A stretch of 64,000 bases of DNA. Origin: Cardiobacterium valvarum. Its GTDB lineage: Bacteria; Pseudomonadota; Gammaproteobacteria; Cardiobacteriales; Cardiobacteriaceae. Shown here piece by piece: positions 41,244-51,119 of the stretch (its first letter is position 1; the number at the start of each line of letters is the position of its first letter). The notes beneath the pieces were generated by a model. It was not told the DNA's origin and made no database searches. It saw only the letters and a list, made by a program, of their open reading frames with translations. The stretch is taken from NCBI RefSeq assembly GCF_900460955.1, contig NZ_UFUW01000001.1, positions 2,686,775-2,750,774 of the forward strand, in the 5' to 3' direction. The translations under genes were made by a program, and so were the position numbers.

Positions 41244-43415
41244 ATGACCGCTATGCGTAAGGTCAGCGTTGCCGTGCCGCGCCCGCTGGCCGGATGTTTT
41301 GATTATCTCTGCGCCGGCCCGGTGACGGTCGGGGCGCGGGTGCGGGTGCCTTTCGGGCGGGACCGCGTCATCGGCGTGGTGCTGGCGGTGGCGGATGTGG
41401 ATGGTGCCAGCGGTCTGAAAACGGTCGAGGCGGTGCTGGACAGCGCGCCACTGCTCGATGCCGCGCAACTCGCCCTGTTGCGCTTCGCCGCCCGCTATTA
41501 CCAGCACCCCATCGGCGAGGTCGTGCAGGCGGCGTTACCCGTGCCGCTGCGCGAAGGTCGGCCTGTCCTGCGGCAACTGCCGCGCCGTTGGCGGCTGACG
41601 GAGGCGGGCGTGGCGGCGCAAGCGGGACGCCTCGGCGCGAAACAGGCAGCGGCGTTGACGTATCTCGCGGCGCATGGCGAGGCGGATGAAGCGGCATTGC
41701 GCGAGGCCTGCCCTGCCTCGCCCGCCTGGTTGATGGACTTGCAGCGGCGCGGCTGGCTCGCCTGTCACGAGAGCTGGCGCGGCGTGGCGGCGGAAGCCGT
41801 TGCCGCCCCAACCTTGAACGACGCGCAAGCGACGGCGCTCGCCGCCCTGCCGCTGGCAGGGCACAGCGTGACCCTGCTCGACGGCGTTACGGGTTCAGGC
41901 AAAACCGAAGTCTATCTGCGCTGGATTGAGCGCCTGAGCACGGACGGCGGGCAGGTGCTGCTGCTTGTGCCGGAAATCGGCCTGGTGCAGGCGCTCGCGG
42001 CGCGGCTGGCGGCACGGCTTGCCGGACAGGTCGCCGTATCCCATTCCGCGCTGGCCGATGGCGCGCGCCTTGACAACTGGCTGGCAGTGCGCGCAGGCGA
42101 GGCGCAAGTGCTGGTCGGCACACGTTCGGCGGTGTTCGCGCCCTTTGCCGATCTGCGCGGCATCATCATTGACGAAGAACACGACGGCGCTTACAAACAG
42201 CAGGACGGTTTCCGTTACCACGCCCGCGACCTCGCCGTAGTACGGGCGCGGCAGGCGGGCGTGCCGCTCCTGCTCGGCTCGGCGACGCCGTCGCTGGAAA
42301 CCCTGCAACATGCCTGGGCGGGTGCCTGGCAACACCTGCGCCTGCCCGTGCGGGCGGCAACAGCGGCGATGCCCGCCGTGCGCATTCTCGATATGCGCGG
42401 TGCGGAAGCGAGCGGCGGGCTTGCCCACGAATTGATGCGCGCCATGCGGCAAACGCTGGCAGCAGGTGGGCAGGTGATGCTGTTCTTGAACCGCCGGGGC
42501 TACGCGCCGCTCCTGCGCTGCGATGCCTGTGGCTGGTGCAGCGAATGCCCCGCCTGCGACGCGATGACGACCGTGCACACTGCCAGCCGCCAGCTGCAAT
42601 GCCACCACTGCGGCCGCGCCCAGCCCATGCCGCTGCATTGCCCTGCCTGCGGCAGCAGCGACGGCTTGCAGATGATCGGCCTCGGCACCCAGCGCCTTGA
42701 ACAGACTGTAGCGCGGCAATTCCCGCAGGCGCGCGTATTGCGCATCGACAGCGACGCCTTCACCACCAGCCGCCAGTTTGAGGCCGCCGTGGCACAAGTA
42801 CATGCGGGCGCAGTAGACATCATCCTCGGCACACAGTGGCTGTCCAAAGGCCACCACTTCCCCAACCTGCACCTTGTCGCCATCGTTGATGCCGACCAGG
42901 CGCTGTTCAGCGTGGACTATCGCGGCGAAGAACGGCTTGCGCAATTACTCGTGCAAGTGGGTGGCAGGGCAGGGCGGGAAATGGAGAGCGCGGGACAGGT
43001 GTGGGTGCAGACGCGGCAGCCGCAGCATCCCGTATTCGGCGTCCTCACCGCGCCATATGAAACGACCGCGCGCCGCCTCGACAGCGAACGCCACACCGCC
43101 GGCCTGCCGCCGCACAGCGCGCAAGTATCGCTGCTCGCCCGCCACCGCGACGCCGCCCGCGTCATGCAGGCACTCGCCTTCACCCGCGACGGCGCACAAG
43201 CGGCGGGGATTGGCCGGGACTGGCAATGGTTCGGCCCCGCGCCCGCCGTCATGCCGCGCAAGGACGGTCAGCAACGCGCGCAACTGCTGGTGCAGGCGGC
43301 GGATAAAAACAGTCTGCAACGCGAACTGCCGCAACTGGTGGCGTGGTTGCAGGCGCAAGCGAAGGCGTTTCGGGTGCGGTGCGCGGTGGATGTTGACCCG
43401 CTGTGGCTGGAATAG
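41244..43415 (+). CDS. priA: Primosomal helicase PriA
   Basis: 723 residues. N-terminal 3'DNA-binding domain (VAVPRPLAGCFDYL), Walker A GVTGSGKTEVYL, box IIIDEEHDGAYKQ and a zinc region with paired cysteines (CDACGWCSECPACD, CHHCGR, HCPACGS). It restarts collapsed forks by loading DnaB. Start ATG at 41244 agrees with the family. Intact and isolated. Confidence 0.95.
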   Translation: MTAMRKVSVAVPRPLAGCFDYLCAGPVTVGARVRVPFGRDRVIGVVLAVADVDGASGLKTVEAVLDSAPLLDAAQLALLRFAARYYQHPIGEVVQAALPVPLREGRPVLRQLPRRWRLTEAGVAAQAGRLGAKQAAALTYLAAHGEADEAALREACPASPAWLMDLQRRGWLACHESWRGVAAEAVAAPTLNDAQATALAALPLAGHSVTLLDGVTGSGKTEVYLRWIERLSTDGGQVLLLVPEIGLVQALAARLAARLAGQVAVSHSALADGARLDNWLAVRAGEAQVLVGTRSAVFAPFADLRGIIIDEEHDGAYKQQDGFRYHARDLAVVRARQAGVPLLLGSATPSLETLQHAWAGAWQHLRLPVRAATAAMPAVRILDMRGAEASGGLAHELMRAMRQTLAAGGQVMLFLNRRGYAPLLRCDACGWCSECPACDAMTTVHTASRQLQCHHCGRAQPMPLHCPACGSSDGLQMIGLGTQRLEQTVARQFPQARVLRIDSDAFTTSRQFEAAVAQVHAGAVDIILGTQWLSKGHHFPNLHLVAIVDADQALFSVDYRGEERLAQLLVQVGGRAGREMESAGQVWVQTRQPQHPVFGVLTAPYETTARRLDSERHTAGLPPHSAQVSLLARHRDAARVMQALAFTRDGAQAAGIGRDWQWFGPAPAVMPRKDGQQRAQLLVQAADKNSLQRELPQLVAWLQAQAKAFRVRCAVDVDPLWLE

Positions 43416-43435
43416 GCGGGAGGCCGGGATTTATC

Positions 43436-43545
43436 CCGCTTGGCGGGCCCAGTGTTGACGCCGCTTGGCGGGCCCAGTGTTTTCGCCGCTTGGTGGGCCC
43501 AGTATTGACGCCGCTTGGCGGGCCTAGCGTTTTCGTCGCATCGCG
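43436..43545. repeat. 25-bp repeat array (CGCCGCTTGGCGGGCCCAG type)
   Basis: Four 25-bp units of CGCCGCTTGGCGGGCCCAGT plus GTTGA, GTTTT or ATTGA, with a few changes. The same unit is at 61694-61770 and, in parts, at 35.0, 36.4 and 55.4 kb. Adjacent units have no spacers. Open frames through it are artefacts. Confidence 0.9.
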
Positions 43546-43549
43546 ATTT

Positions 43550-44084
43550 ATCCAACCCTTTCCTGCCAGAAGGGTGGTACGACGACCCTTACTCCGCCCT
43601 GCCGTCCACTGGAAACCCCAACCGAAGGCGCGGTTCATGTCGCGGTGGCCGGGAAAATAGCGGTTGATGCGTTCGACGCGGATGCTGCCGCCGTCGTTAA
43701 TCAGACGGGCGATGGCGCACATGCCGTGGCGCGGGTTGCCGTCGGTGAGGCAGGTTTCGATTTCCTGCCCCTGCACATGGAGGGTGACGATGCCGTCAGT
43801 AACGTTCCGGTTCGGCACGCCGTCGTAGATGAAGGCGAAGACGAGGACTTCGGCGATATCCGACCAGTGCGAACCGTTGATGTGCTGCCATTCGCCGTCA
43901 ATGACCGCGCCGGTACGGTCGTCGCCGCTCAGGCGTACATACGGCGGGCGGTCGAAGCTGCCGAAGCGGTTGCCAAGCGCCTGCACGCAGTCGCGGCGCC
44001 GTTTTGCAGGCGGATGAAAGCGCCGAGGTCGAGGTCAATCCCCTTGTTTTTATTGAAAAGGCCGCTGTGGAAGCCGCTTTTTTG
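43550..44084 (-). pseudogene. TerD-like gene, C-terminal part, cut off by an IS
   Basis: On the minus strand from the IS end: KSGFHSGLFNKNKGIDLDLG, then after a one-base frameshift near 43990 VQALGNRFGSFDRPPYVRL, SGDDRTG and VEVLVFAFIYDGV-like strands, ending near GWGFQWTAG. These are TerD/tellurite-resistance family features (calcium-binding GDDRTG). The frame then runs into repeats, so the end is unclear. The N-terminal half is at 58114-58338 on the plus strand. Dead gene. Confidence 0.82.
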
Positions 44085-45111
44085 GGCGTAATGGACAAAT
44101 TTCATGCTAAGAATCGCCGTAGCCCTTACGCTGCAAGGCTTTACGCGAGGTCAAAACCTTTGAACACAAAAAATGCTTTTTCTGCGGCTCAAAACAGGTC
44201 AAGAAAAACGGGCATCGTGACAACGGGAAACAGCAATACCATTGCGGCTCCTGCAAGCGCCAATTCATAGGGGGCCAACGCCTTAATCCCAACACCCTTT
44301 GGCAGCGCTACAGCGAAGGCAAGCAAAGCGCCGCACAGCTTGCCGCGCAGTACGGATGCAGCATCAAAACGATCCGTCGCCACCTCATCAAAGCCGCTAC
44401 ACAGGCCGAATGCGCGCTGCCACAGGCACCCGTGAACCTCATCATGGACACCACCTATTTCGGCCGAAAATGGGGCGTCATGGTCCTCTACGACGCTTGC
44501 AGCAAGCGCGCCTTGATGGTCGTGGCAGTTGAGCGGGAAACCAACGCGCTCTACACGCAGGCGGTCGCGGCGTTGCGAGAAAAAGGCATTGAGATACAAA
44601 GCATTATCTGCGATGGCAAAAGCGGCTTGCTGGATTCGTTCCTGGGTATACCCGTAGATGTGCCAATTTCACCAAATAAAAATCATCGTGCGCCACCTGA
44701 GCAGAAAGCCTAAAAGCCGGGCGGCACAGGCGCTGCGGGCCCTGTCATTGACCCTGACGGAGACCACTCAGGCGGCGTTTGAAGCGGCGCTCAAGCGCTG
44801 GTACGAGCAGTACGCCGCCTTCCTGAACGAACGCAGCGTGAACGAGAAAACAGGCCGCTCACACTACACACATAAGCGCCTGCGCACCGCCTACAACAGC
44901 CTGAAACGGCATCTGCCATGGTTGTTTACCTGCGAGCGTTTTCCCGACCTGGGTATCCCGAATACGACCAATTTGCTGGAAGGGAAATTCAGCGAAATGA
45001 AGCAGCTTTTGCAGTGTCATCGGGGCTTGAAAAAAGAGAGTAAGTTGCGGTTTATAAAAGATTATTTCAGCAAAAAATAGAGGGAAGAGCATGAAATTTG
45101 TCCATTACGCC
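44085..45111 (+). mobile_element. IS256-like insertion sequence, copy 1
   Basis: Bounded by 24-bp inverted repeats GGCGTAATGGACAAATTTCATGCT (44085-44108 and, complemented, 45088-45111). Its left flank CTTTTTTG belongs to the broken TerD gene. Its right flank GCAAAAGT pairs with ACTTTTGC at 61017-61024, not with its own left flank. That mismatch of duplications is the mark of inter-copy recombination. Confidence 0.9.
44140..45080 (+). pseudogene. IS256-like transposase (zinc-finger variant), frameshifted copy
   Basis: The frame starts with no clear ATG and a zinc knuckle (KCFFCGSKQVKKNGHRD, YHCGSCKRQF). It continues through LIMDTTYFGRKWG to FLGIPV and then breaks. A two-base deletion near 44660, seen by comparison with copy 2 (PVQMCQFH), puts the rest (MCQFHQIKIIVRHLSRKPKS to FIKDYFSKK) in another frame. 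Catalytic residues DTT, DGKSGL and NLLEGK are present but split. Probably not functional. Confidence 0.78.
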
Positions 45112-45192
45112 GCAAAAGTTGCATGATTGGCGACAAGCTTGTCTTATCCGCCAGGCGGGATAAATGCTGGCTCGCGACAGGCCGTCAAGCGG

Positions 45193-46272
45193 TTAACCGT
45201 TTTGCAGGGCGAGTAAGGCGTTGGCTTCCTGCTCTTGTTGCAGCGGGATGATGACAGCATCCAGCCCGCCTTCCAGTACTTCGGCGAGGCTGTACAGGGT
45301 GAGGTTGATACGGTGGTCGGTGATGCGGCTTTGCGGGTAGTTGTAGGTGCGGATGCGTTCGCTTCTATCACCGCTGCCGACCAAGCTTTTGCGTTCTGCC
45401 GCCTGTTCGCTTTGCGCTTTTTGCCGTTCGATGTCGAGCAGTCGTGCGGCAAGCAGGCGCATGGCTTTGGCGCGGTTTTTGTGTTGTGAGCGTTCTTCCT
45501 GGCATTCGACGACGATGCCGCTTGGCAGGTGGGTGATGCGGATGGCGCTGTCGGTTTTGTTGACGTGCTGACCGCCGGCGCCGGAGGAACGGTAGGTGTC
45601 CACTTTGAGATCGGCGGGGTTGATGTCGATGGGCTCGACTTCGTCGCCAACGGGCAGGATGGCGACGGTCGCCGCCGAGGTGTGGATGCGGCCACCGGAT
45701 TCGGTTTCGGGCACGCGCTGCACGCGGTGCGCGCCCGATTCGTATTTGAGGGTGGAATAGACGTTCTGGCCGCTGATTTGGCTGATGATTTCTTTGTAGC
45801 CGCCGTGTTCGCCGGGGTTTTCGCTGAGGATTTCGAGTTTCCAGTTTTTTTGTTCGGCGTATTTGCCGTACATGCGGAAGAGGTCGCCCGCAAAGATGGC
45901 GGCTTCGTCCCCGCCGGTGCCCGCGCGGATTTCGAGGTACACGTCGGCGCCATCCAGCGGGTCTTTCGGGATCATGTGGCGGGCAAGTGTTTGTTCGTTG
46001 GCAGCGATTTGTGCTTCGAGTTGCGGGCGTTCGGCGGCGACAAGTTCCGCCATGTCGGGGTCGTGCGCGAGTTCGGCAAGTCCGGCGAGTTCTTGTTCGA
46101 GGCGGGCGGTGTCGTCCAGGATGGTGATAACAGGCGCAATTTGCGCGTGTTCCTGGGCGTAACGGCGCAGCAGGTCGGCATTGGCGGCGGTCGCCGGATC
46201 GGCAAGCAGGGCGTTCAGTTCTTCATGGCGCTCGCGCAGGGTGGCGAGTTTTTCGCGGATGGCAGGGTGCAT
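45193..46272 (-). CDS. prfA: Peptide chain release factor 1
   Basis: 359 residues. GGQ motif in [17 protein letters not shown] and the anticodon-like tripeptide region of RF1. It reads UAA and UAG and releases the chain. The ATG abuts the hemA stop, the usual hemA-prfA pair. prmC, which methylates this Gln, is 12 kb away. Confidence 0.96.
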   Translation of the reverse strand: MHPAIREKLATLRERHEELNALLADPATAANADLLRRYAQEHAQIAPVITILDDTARLEQELAGLAELAHDPDMAELVAAERPQLEAQIAANEQTLARHMIPKDPLDGADVYLEIRAGTGGDEAAIFAGDLFRMYGKYAEQKNWKLEILSENPGEHGGYKEIISQISGQNVYSTLKYESGAHRVQRVPETESGGRIHTSAATVAILPVGDEVEPIDINPADLKVDTYRSSGAGGQHVNKTDSAIRITHLPSGIVVECQEERSQHKNRAKAMRLLAARLLDIERQKAQSEQAAERKSLVGSGDRSERIRTYNYPQSRITDHRINLTLYSLAEVLEGGLDAVIIPLQQEQEANALLALQNG

Positions 46273-47556
46273 TCAGGGGTTCTCGTGGGTTTCGGTTTTG
46301 AAGGTATCGGCGATGATGGCCAGCCAGTCTTTGTGATCCGGCGGGATGGCATGGATGAGTTCGCTGGGGTTGTGTAGCAGTTTGTTGGTGAGTTTGCGGC
46401 TGAGTTGTTCGAGCAGGTGCGCCGGGTCTTCACCGTGGGCGAGGCGGCGGTAGCTTTCTTGCAGGAGTTGTTCGCGGATGATGTTGGCGTTTTCCCGCAT
46501 TTTGCGCACGATTTGTTGTTGGGGTTTGGAGCGCAGCCAGCCAATGAGGTCGTCGCTGTAGAGGTTGATGATGGCTTCGGCCTGGCGTGCGGCGCTTTGC
46601 CGTGCTTTGAGGTTGTCGTCGATGATTTGCGCGAGGTCGTCCACGTCGTACAGGAAGGCTTGATTCAGGCTATCAATGGCGGGGTCGAGGTTGCGCGGGA
46701 TGGCAAGATCGATAAGGACTTGCAGGCGGTTGCGCCGCCGTTTGAGTGCTTCTTTGATGTGTTCACGATGGATGAGGAGGCAGTCGCTGCGCGCTGCGCC
46801 GATGATGATGTCGGCTTCGTGCAGTTGCGCAGGCAGTTGTTCGAGGCTGATGGCGAAACCACCGTGTTCTTCGGCAAGTTTTTGCGCGTGGGCGAGGGTG
46901 CGGTTGGCGATGATGAGACGTTTGATGTCGGTGTCTTTGAGGTATTTGGCGACGAGTTGGGCGGTTTCGCCCGCGCCGATGATGAGGGCGGTGCGGCGGT
47001 CGTGGTCGTCAAAGAAGCGGTGGGTGAGTTTGACGCCGGCGGCGGCGACGGAGACGTTGTTCGCGCCGATGGCGGTGCTGTGGCGGATTTGTTTGGCAAC
47101 GGCGAAGCTTTGCTGGAAGAGGCGTTCGAGGACGCTGCCGATAGTGCCCGCTTGTTGGCCGAGGCGGTAAGCCTGTTTGATTTGGCCGAGGATTTGCGGT
47201 TCGCCGAGGATGAGGGAGTCAAGGCCGCTGGCGACGCGGTAGATGTGGCGGATGGCGTCGCGGTTGTGCACCTGGAAGGTGAGCGGGGCGAGAGCGGCGG
47301 GGTCGAGGTGTTTGTAGGCGGCAAGCCAGGCAGCAACGTGCGCGCTGTGGTCACCGACAGTATAGAGTTCGCTGCGATTGCAGGTAGAGAGCAGGACGAC
47401 TTCATCCACGCCGGTTTGCCGGCGGCAGTCGGTAAGGGCGGAGGCGGTTTCTGCAAGGCTGAAGGCGATTTTTTCGCGCACGGCGGCGTCGGCGGTGTGA
47501 TGGTTGATGCCGTAGGCAGTTATGGTTTTTATGGTTTCGTCAAGGGGGGTCAACAT
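46273..47556 (-). CDS. hemA: Glutamyl-tRNA reductase
   Basis: 427 residues. Active-site cysteine in LLSTCNRSELY, NADP domain with LIIGAGETAQLVAKYL, C-terminal dimerisation helix. First step of C5 tetrapyrrole synthesis. Transcribed with prfA and divergent from the TPR gene across about 58 bases, so promoters lie back to back there. Confidence 0.95.
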   Translation of the reverse strand: MLTPLDETIKTITAYGINHHTADAAVREKIAFSLAETASALTDCRRQTGVDEVVLLSTCNRSELYTVGDHSAHVAAWLAAYKHLDPAALAPLTFQVHNRDAIRHIYRVASGLDSLILGEPQILGQIKQAYRLGQQAGTIGSVLERLFQQSFAVAKQIRHSTAIGANNVSVAAAGVKLTHRFFDDHDRRTALIIGAGETAQLVAKYLKDTDIKRLIIANRTLAHAQKLAEEHGGFAISLEQLPAQLHEADIIIGAARSDCLLIHREHIKEALKRRRNRLQVLIDLAIPRNLDPAIDSLNQAFLYDVDDLAQIIDDNLKARQSAARQAEAIINLYSDDLIGWLRSKPQQQIVRKMRENANIIREQLLQESYRRLAHGEDPAHLLEQLSRKLTNKLLHNPSELIHAIPPDHKDWLAIIADTFKTETHENP

Positions 47557-47614
47557 ATGGTCATGATTTTTTTGGTGCTTCTATTTTAAGCTATCGCGCT
47601 TTCTCTTTCAGCCG

Positions 47615-49339
47615 ATGGTGGATAGGTTGCCACGCCGTAATTGTTTGTCTTTTGCTTTGTTCTGTGTGCTGCCGTCTTTGTATGTGCAGGCCATGGCTGT
47701 GCCTGTGCAAAAACGGGCGCAGCAGGAGTGGTCACAGTCTTCGCAATGGCTTTATGGTGCAATGACGGCACGTTTTGAGGATCATGCCGGCAAGTACGCA
47801 GCAGCACTGGATACGATGGCCGATGTGGCGGTGCAGAGCGGCGAATATGACGCGCTGGAATATGGGTTTGGTCTTGCTTGGGATACGCGGGATTTTGCCC
47901 GCGCAGAAAAGATTGCCCGTGCCTGGCTTGGCGCTTTTCCCAAGGATGATGCGGCACGACTGGCGTTGCTGCGGGTACTGCTTGCCGATGGGCGCAGTAA
48001 TGAGGCACTGGGGCATATGCAGGCTTTGCTGGAACGGGATGGTGGCCCGCAGATGGTGGCGCAAGTGTTTCGTGTGCTTGCCGATTTGCCTGATGGTGCC
48101 GCGCGGTTGGATTTGTTGCAGCAGTTAAGCGGACAGTTCCCGAAGAACCCGTATGTTTTTTATTATTTGGGATTGATGGCCAAGGAACAGGGTAAGGTGA
48201 CGCTTGCCGTGGACGCGTTTGACCGTGCGATTGCGCTGGACGGCAACTGGCGTGAACTGGAATTGATGCAGGCGCAGGTGTTGGCAAGCATCGGCAAGTT
48301 GCAGGAAGCACGCAAGGTGATGGATAAGATGACGACGCGTTATCCGCAGGATACCAATGTGCTTTCGGCTTATGTGGATATACTGGCGGCGCATTATCAG
48401 TGGCAGGATGCGCTGCCGTTAGCCTTGCGTTGGCAGGAATTGCAGCCGCACGATAGCGCAGTACGGCAGTTGGTGGCGCAGTTGTATGCGTCTGCCGGGA
48501 ATTTTCCTGCTGCTTCGCAAGCGTTTCGCGAGTTGCTGGATGCACGGCGTATTGATCTCAATAGTTATCTGTTTTTTGTCGCCAACGCCGCCGAACGCGC
48601 CGGACAAATGGATACGGCGGTATCGATGTTGGGTAAGGTCAGCAAGGACTCAACCCGCTATTTGCAGGCACAGGAACAGTTGGCGCTGCTTGCTTTCCGG
48701 CGTGGTGCCTATGATTCGGCACAGACACGTTTTGCCGCACTGCGTCAGGATTTTCCCGATGATGCGCAGGTACTGGATACTTATCTGATTGAAACAGCGC
48801 AATTGCAGCAGACGAAGCAGTGGAAGCGGCTGGAAACGCTGCTACAAGAAGCGCTGGCCCGCTATCCCGATCAGGTGGATTTGCTGTATGTCCTCGCCGA
48901 ATATCATGCCGCGCGTGGGCAAATTGAGGATGCTGCCGCGCAGTTCGCAAAAATTCTTGCCATTGATCCAGCAAATATTGATGCACTCAACGCCTATGGC
49001 TATTTGCTGTTGACGCAGACGGATGACGCAGAAAAAGCAGCGCAGTTAATCGAGGAAGCGATCAAGCTGTATCCCGATTCACCGGCGATTCAGGACAGCT
49101 ATGGTTGGCTGCTATTTCGCCAGGGCAAGACGGAAGAAGCATTATCCTGGCTGCGTCGCGCTTACGCCGCTTATCGCAGTAACGAAATCTCGGCGCATTA
49201 CATCGAAGTGCTCTACGCCACTGGCGAAAAGGCGCTGGCACAAGAAGTGTATCGCTATGAGCGACAAGGGCAGCCGGATAACACGCCGTTGAAAGAAATT
49301 GGTAAAAAACTGAAACTGAACGATGACAAAAAAAAGTAA
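47615..49339 (+). CDS. Tetratricopeptide-repeat protein
   Basis: 574 residues. N-terminal signal-like segment (LSFALFCVLPSLYVQAMA) then many 34-residue TPR units (for example YAPDVAL-type helices, DAFDRAIALDGNWRELELM, AAQFAKILAIDPANIDALNA). It is the protein usually found between hemA and lolB in gammaproteobacteria, probably periplasmic and involved in outer-membrane processes. It overlaps lolB by 17 bases. Confidence 0.85.
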   Translation: MVDRLPRRNCLSFALFCVLPSLYVQAMAVPVQKRAQQEWSQSSQWLYGAMTARFEDHAGKYAAALDTMADVAVQSGEYDALEYGFGLAWDTRDFARAEKIARAWLGAFPKDDAARLALLRVLLADGRSNEALGHMQALLERDGGPQMVAQVFRVLADLPDGAARLDLLQQLSGQFPKNPYVFYYLGLMAKEQGKVTLAVDAFDRAIALDGNWRELELMQAQVLASIGKLQEARKVMDKMTTRYPQDTNVLSAYVDILAAHYQWQDALPLALRWQELQPHDSAVRQLVAQLYASAGNFPAASQAFRELLDARRIDLNSYLFFVANAAERAGQMDTAVSMLGKVSKDSTRYLQAQEQLALLAFRRGAYDSAQTRFAALRQDFPDDAQVLDTYLIETAQLQQTKQWKRLETLLQEALARYPDQVDLLYVLAEYHAARGQIEDAAAQFAKILAIDPANIDALNAYGYLLLTQTDDAEKAAQLIEEAIKLYPDSPAIQDSYGWLLFRQGKTEEALSWLRRAYAAYRSNEISAHYIEVLYATGEKALAQEVYRYERQGQPDNTPLKEIGKKLKLNDDKKK

Positions 49340-49877
49340 CGCGAGCTATAAATGGGCATTTGCATTGGGGCTGTTACTGGCAGGGTGCGCACAAACACCA
49401 CCGCCGGATACCACACAACCGCAGGTGTATGTCGCTTTCAATCCGCAACGCTGGCTGGCAGAAGGCAAAATTGCCCTACGCTATCCGGAATGTTCAAAAG
49501 TGCATGGTTGCAAAGAAAAAAGCGTGATGGCGACCGCCGCCTGGACGCACCAAAACAAAACCGAAATGCTGGTTCTGTCCGATCCGATGGGGCAGGAAAG
49601 AATGCGCATCACCTATGCTGACGGCGTAGTCAATGTGCGCGAAGGCTCACGTGAACGCAGCTTCAATCGTGAGGACATGATCCGCGAAATGGGGATCCCT
49701 CTGCCGTTTGAATCGTTAGCCGCATGGTTAACGACAAAACGCGCTGATGAAGCCTTTGATGCTGAAGGTTGGCATGTCGAGCTGAGTGATTGGCAGGGTA
49801 CGCATTACCGCAGCATCCGTTTGCGGCAGAAAGACTATCAGACGCGTCTCGTTGTACAAAATATCTATGCGATATAG
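49323..49877 (+). CDS. lolB: Outer-membrane lipoprotein receptor LolB
   Basis: 184 residues. Signal peptide with lipobox LLLAGC (Cys22). RWLAEGKIALRY opens the beta-barrel fold and PFESLAAWLTTKRAD is typical of LolB. It takes lipoproteins from LolA and puts them in the outer membrane. ispE, which often follows, is absent; the tRNA-Gln comes next. Confidence 0.88.
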   Translation: MTKKSNASYKWAFALGLLLAGCAQTPPPDTTQPQVYVAFNPQRWLAEGKIALRYPECSKVHGCKEKSVMATAAWTHQNKTEMLVLSDPMGQERMRITYADGVVNVREGSRERSFNREDMIREMGIPLPFESLAAWLTTKRADEAFDAEGWHVELSDWQGTHYRSIRLRQKDYQTRLVVQNIYAI

Positions 49878-49905
49878 AGAGATGCACAAAAAACCGACTT
49901 TTTCC

Positions 49906-49933
49906 TTGCGGTGGAGTGACAAATCGCTATAAT
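49906..49933 (+). promoter_or_regulatory. Sigma70-type promoter before tRNA-Gln
   Basis: TTGCGG at 49906-49911, 16-base spacer, TATAAT at 49928-49933. Start would be about 50 bases before the tRNA. It may also drive prs. Confidence 0.6.
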
Positions 49934-49986
49934 GCCCGCCTCGCGCTGACAGTGGCAGAGGCCAAGCGGAACATCCGCCACAATAC

Positions 49987-50062
49987 TGGGGTGTCGCCAA
50001 GTGGTTAAGGCACCGGGTTTTGATCCCGGCATTCGTAGGTTCGAATCCTTCCACCCCAGCCA
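49987..50062 (+). tRNA. tRNA-Gln (anticodon TTG), CCA encoded
   Basis: Cloverleaf: acceptor TGGGGTG pairs with CACCCCA, anticodon stem CCGGG / CCCGG around TTTTGAT with anticodon TTG, T arm with GTTCGAAT, then G and CCA at 50060-50062. It reads CAA codons (and CAG by wobble). Confidence 0.97.
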
Positions 50063-50091
50063 TCTTTCTTTCCCATATGTAAGGTGAACAC

Positions 50092-51045
50092 GTGTCCAGA
50101 GGCAGCATGACCGTATTCACGGGCAATGCCAATCCACAGCTTGCCCGTCAGATTGTTCAGCATCTTGGCTTGCCACTCGGCAATGCCGTCGTTGATAAAT
50201 TTTCAGATGGCGAAATTCGCGTTGAACTGCAAGAGAACGTACGCGGTAAAGACGTTTTTGTTATCCAGCCAACCAGCCATCCAACTAACGACAGCATCAT
50301 GGAATTACTCATTTTGAGCGATGCTTTACGTCGTGCATCTGCCAACCGCATTACAGCTGTTATCCCCTATTTTGGCTATTCCCGTCAGGATCGGCGTCCC
50401 CGTTCGGCGCGTGTACCGATATCGGCTAAAGTAGTGGCTAACATGATTGTTGGCGTCGGTATAGATCGAGTCCTCACCCTTGACTTGCATGCCGATCAAA
50501 TCCAAGGCTTTTTTGATTTTCCAGTGGATAACATCTATGCCACCCCGATCATTCTTAATGACCTGATGGCGCAAGATTTCAAAAATCCGGTAGTTGTATC
50601 GCCGGATATAGGTGGTGTGCTGCGGGCGCGGGCTACTGCCAAACAAATGAACGCCAAACTGGCCATTATTGACAAACGTCGCCCCCGTCCGAACGAATCG
50701 GAAGTAATGAATATCATTGGCGACAGCATTGAAGGTTGCGATTGTATCTTGGTTGATGACATGGTTGATACTGCTGGAACCTTGACCAACGCGGCGACTG
50801 CACTGAAAGAACGTAATGCGCGCTCTGTCACTGCATATTGCACCCATGCCATTTTGTCGGGCAAGGCGATTGATAACATTGAGAAATCCGGTATGGATCA
50901 GCTGATTGTGACGGATTCCATCGCCCTGCGTGAGCCGGCAAAAGCTTGTAAAAAAATTCGTGTACTTTCTATCGCTGGATTGGTGGCTGAAAGTATTCGG
51001 CGCATTCACGTTGAGGAATCGATTTCTTCGCTGTTCGTCAACTAA
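50092..51045 (+). CDS. prs: Ribose-phosphate pyrophosphokinase
   Basis: 317 residues from GTG 50092; an ATG at 50107 ([13 protein letters not shown]) is an equal candidate with AGAGG upstream. PRPP synthase motifs: [32 protein letters not shown] and the PRPP loop [14 protein letters not shown]. It makes PRPP for nucleotides, His and Trp. It follows tRNA-Gln, the standard gammaproteobacterial place. Confidence 0.96.
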   Translation: MSRGSMTVFTGNANPQLARQIVQHLGLPLGNAVVDKFSDGEIRVELQENVRGKDVFVIQPTSHPTNDSIMELLILSDALRRASANRITAVIPYFGYSRQDRRPRSARVPISAKVVANMIVGVGIDRVLTLDLHADQIQGFFDFPVDNIYATPIILNDLMAQDFKNPVVVSPDIGGVLRARATAKQMNAKLAIIDKRRPRPNESEVMNIIGDSIEGCDCILVDDMVDTAGTLTNAATALKERNARSVTAYCTHAILSGKAIDNIEKSGMDQLIVTDSIALREPAKACKKIRVLSIAGLVAESIRRIHVEESISSLFVN

Positions 51046-51070
51046 TCTTGAACGAACGCGAAAAACGGGA

Positions 51071-51097
51071 GAGCGCTGGTCGCAAGCGCTCTTTTTT
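51071..51097 (+). terminator. Intrinsic terminator between prs and rplY
   Basis: Stem GAGCGCT / AGCGCTC, loop GGTCGCA, then TTTTTT. The rplY ribosome site ATGGAGAA follows within 20 bases, so some read-through or a new promoter must feed rplY. Confidence 0.8.
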
Positions 51098-51119
51098 ATA
51101 TTATGGAGAAAACAAAACT

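Noticed and set aside
43436..43545. Possible CRISPR or coding region from long frames
   Set aside because: 25-bp units are contiguous and the frames exist only because the repeat lacks stops.
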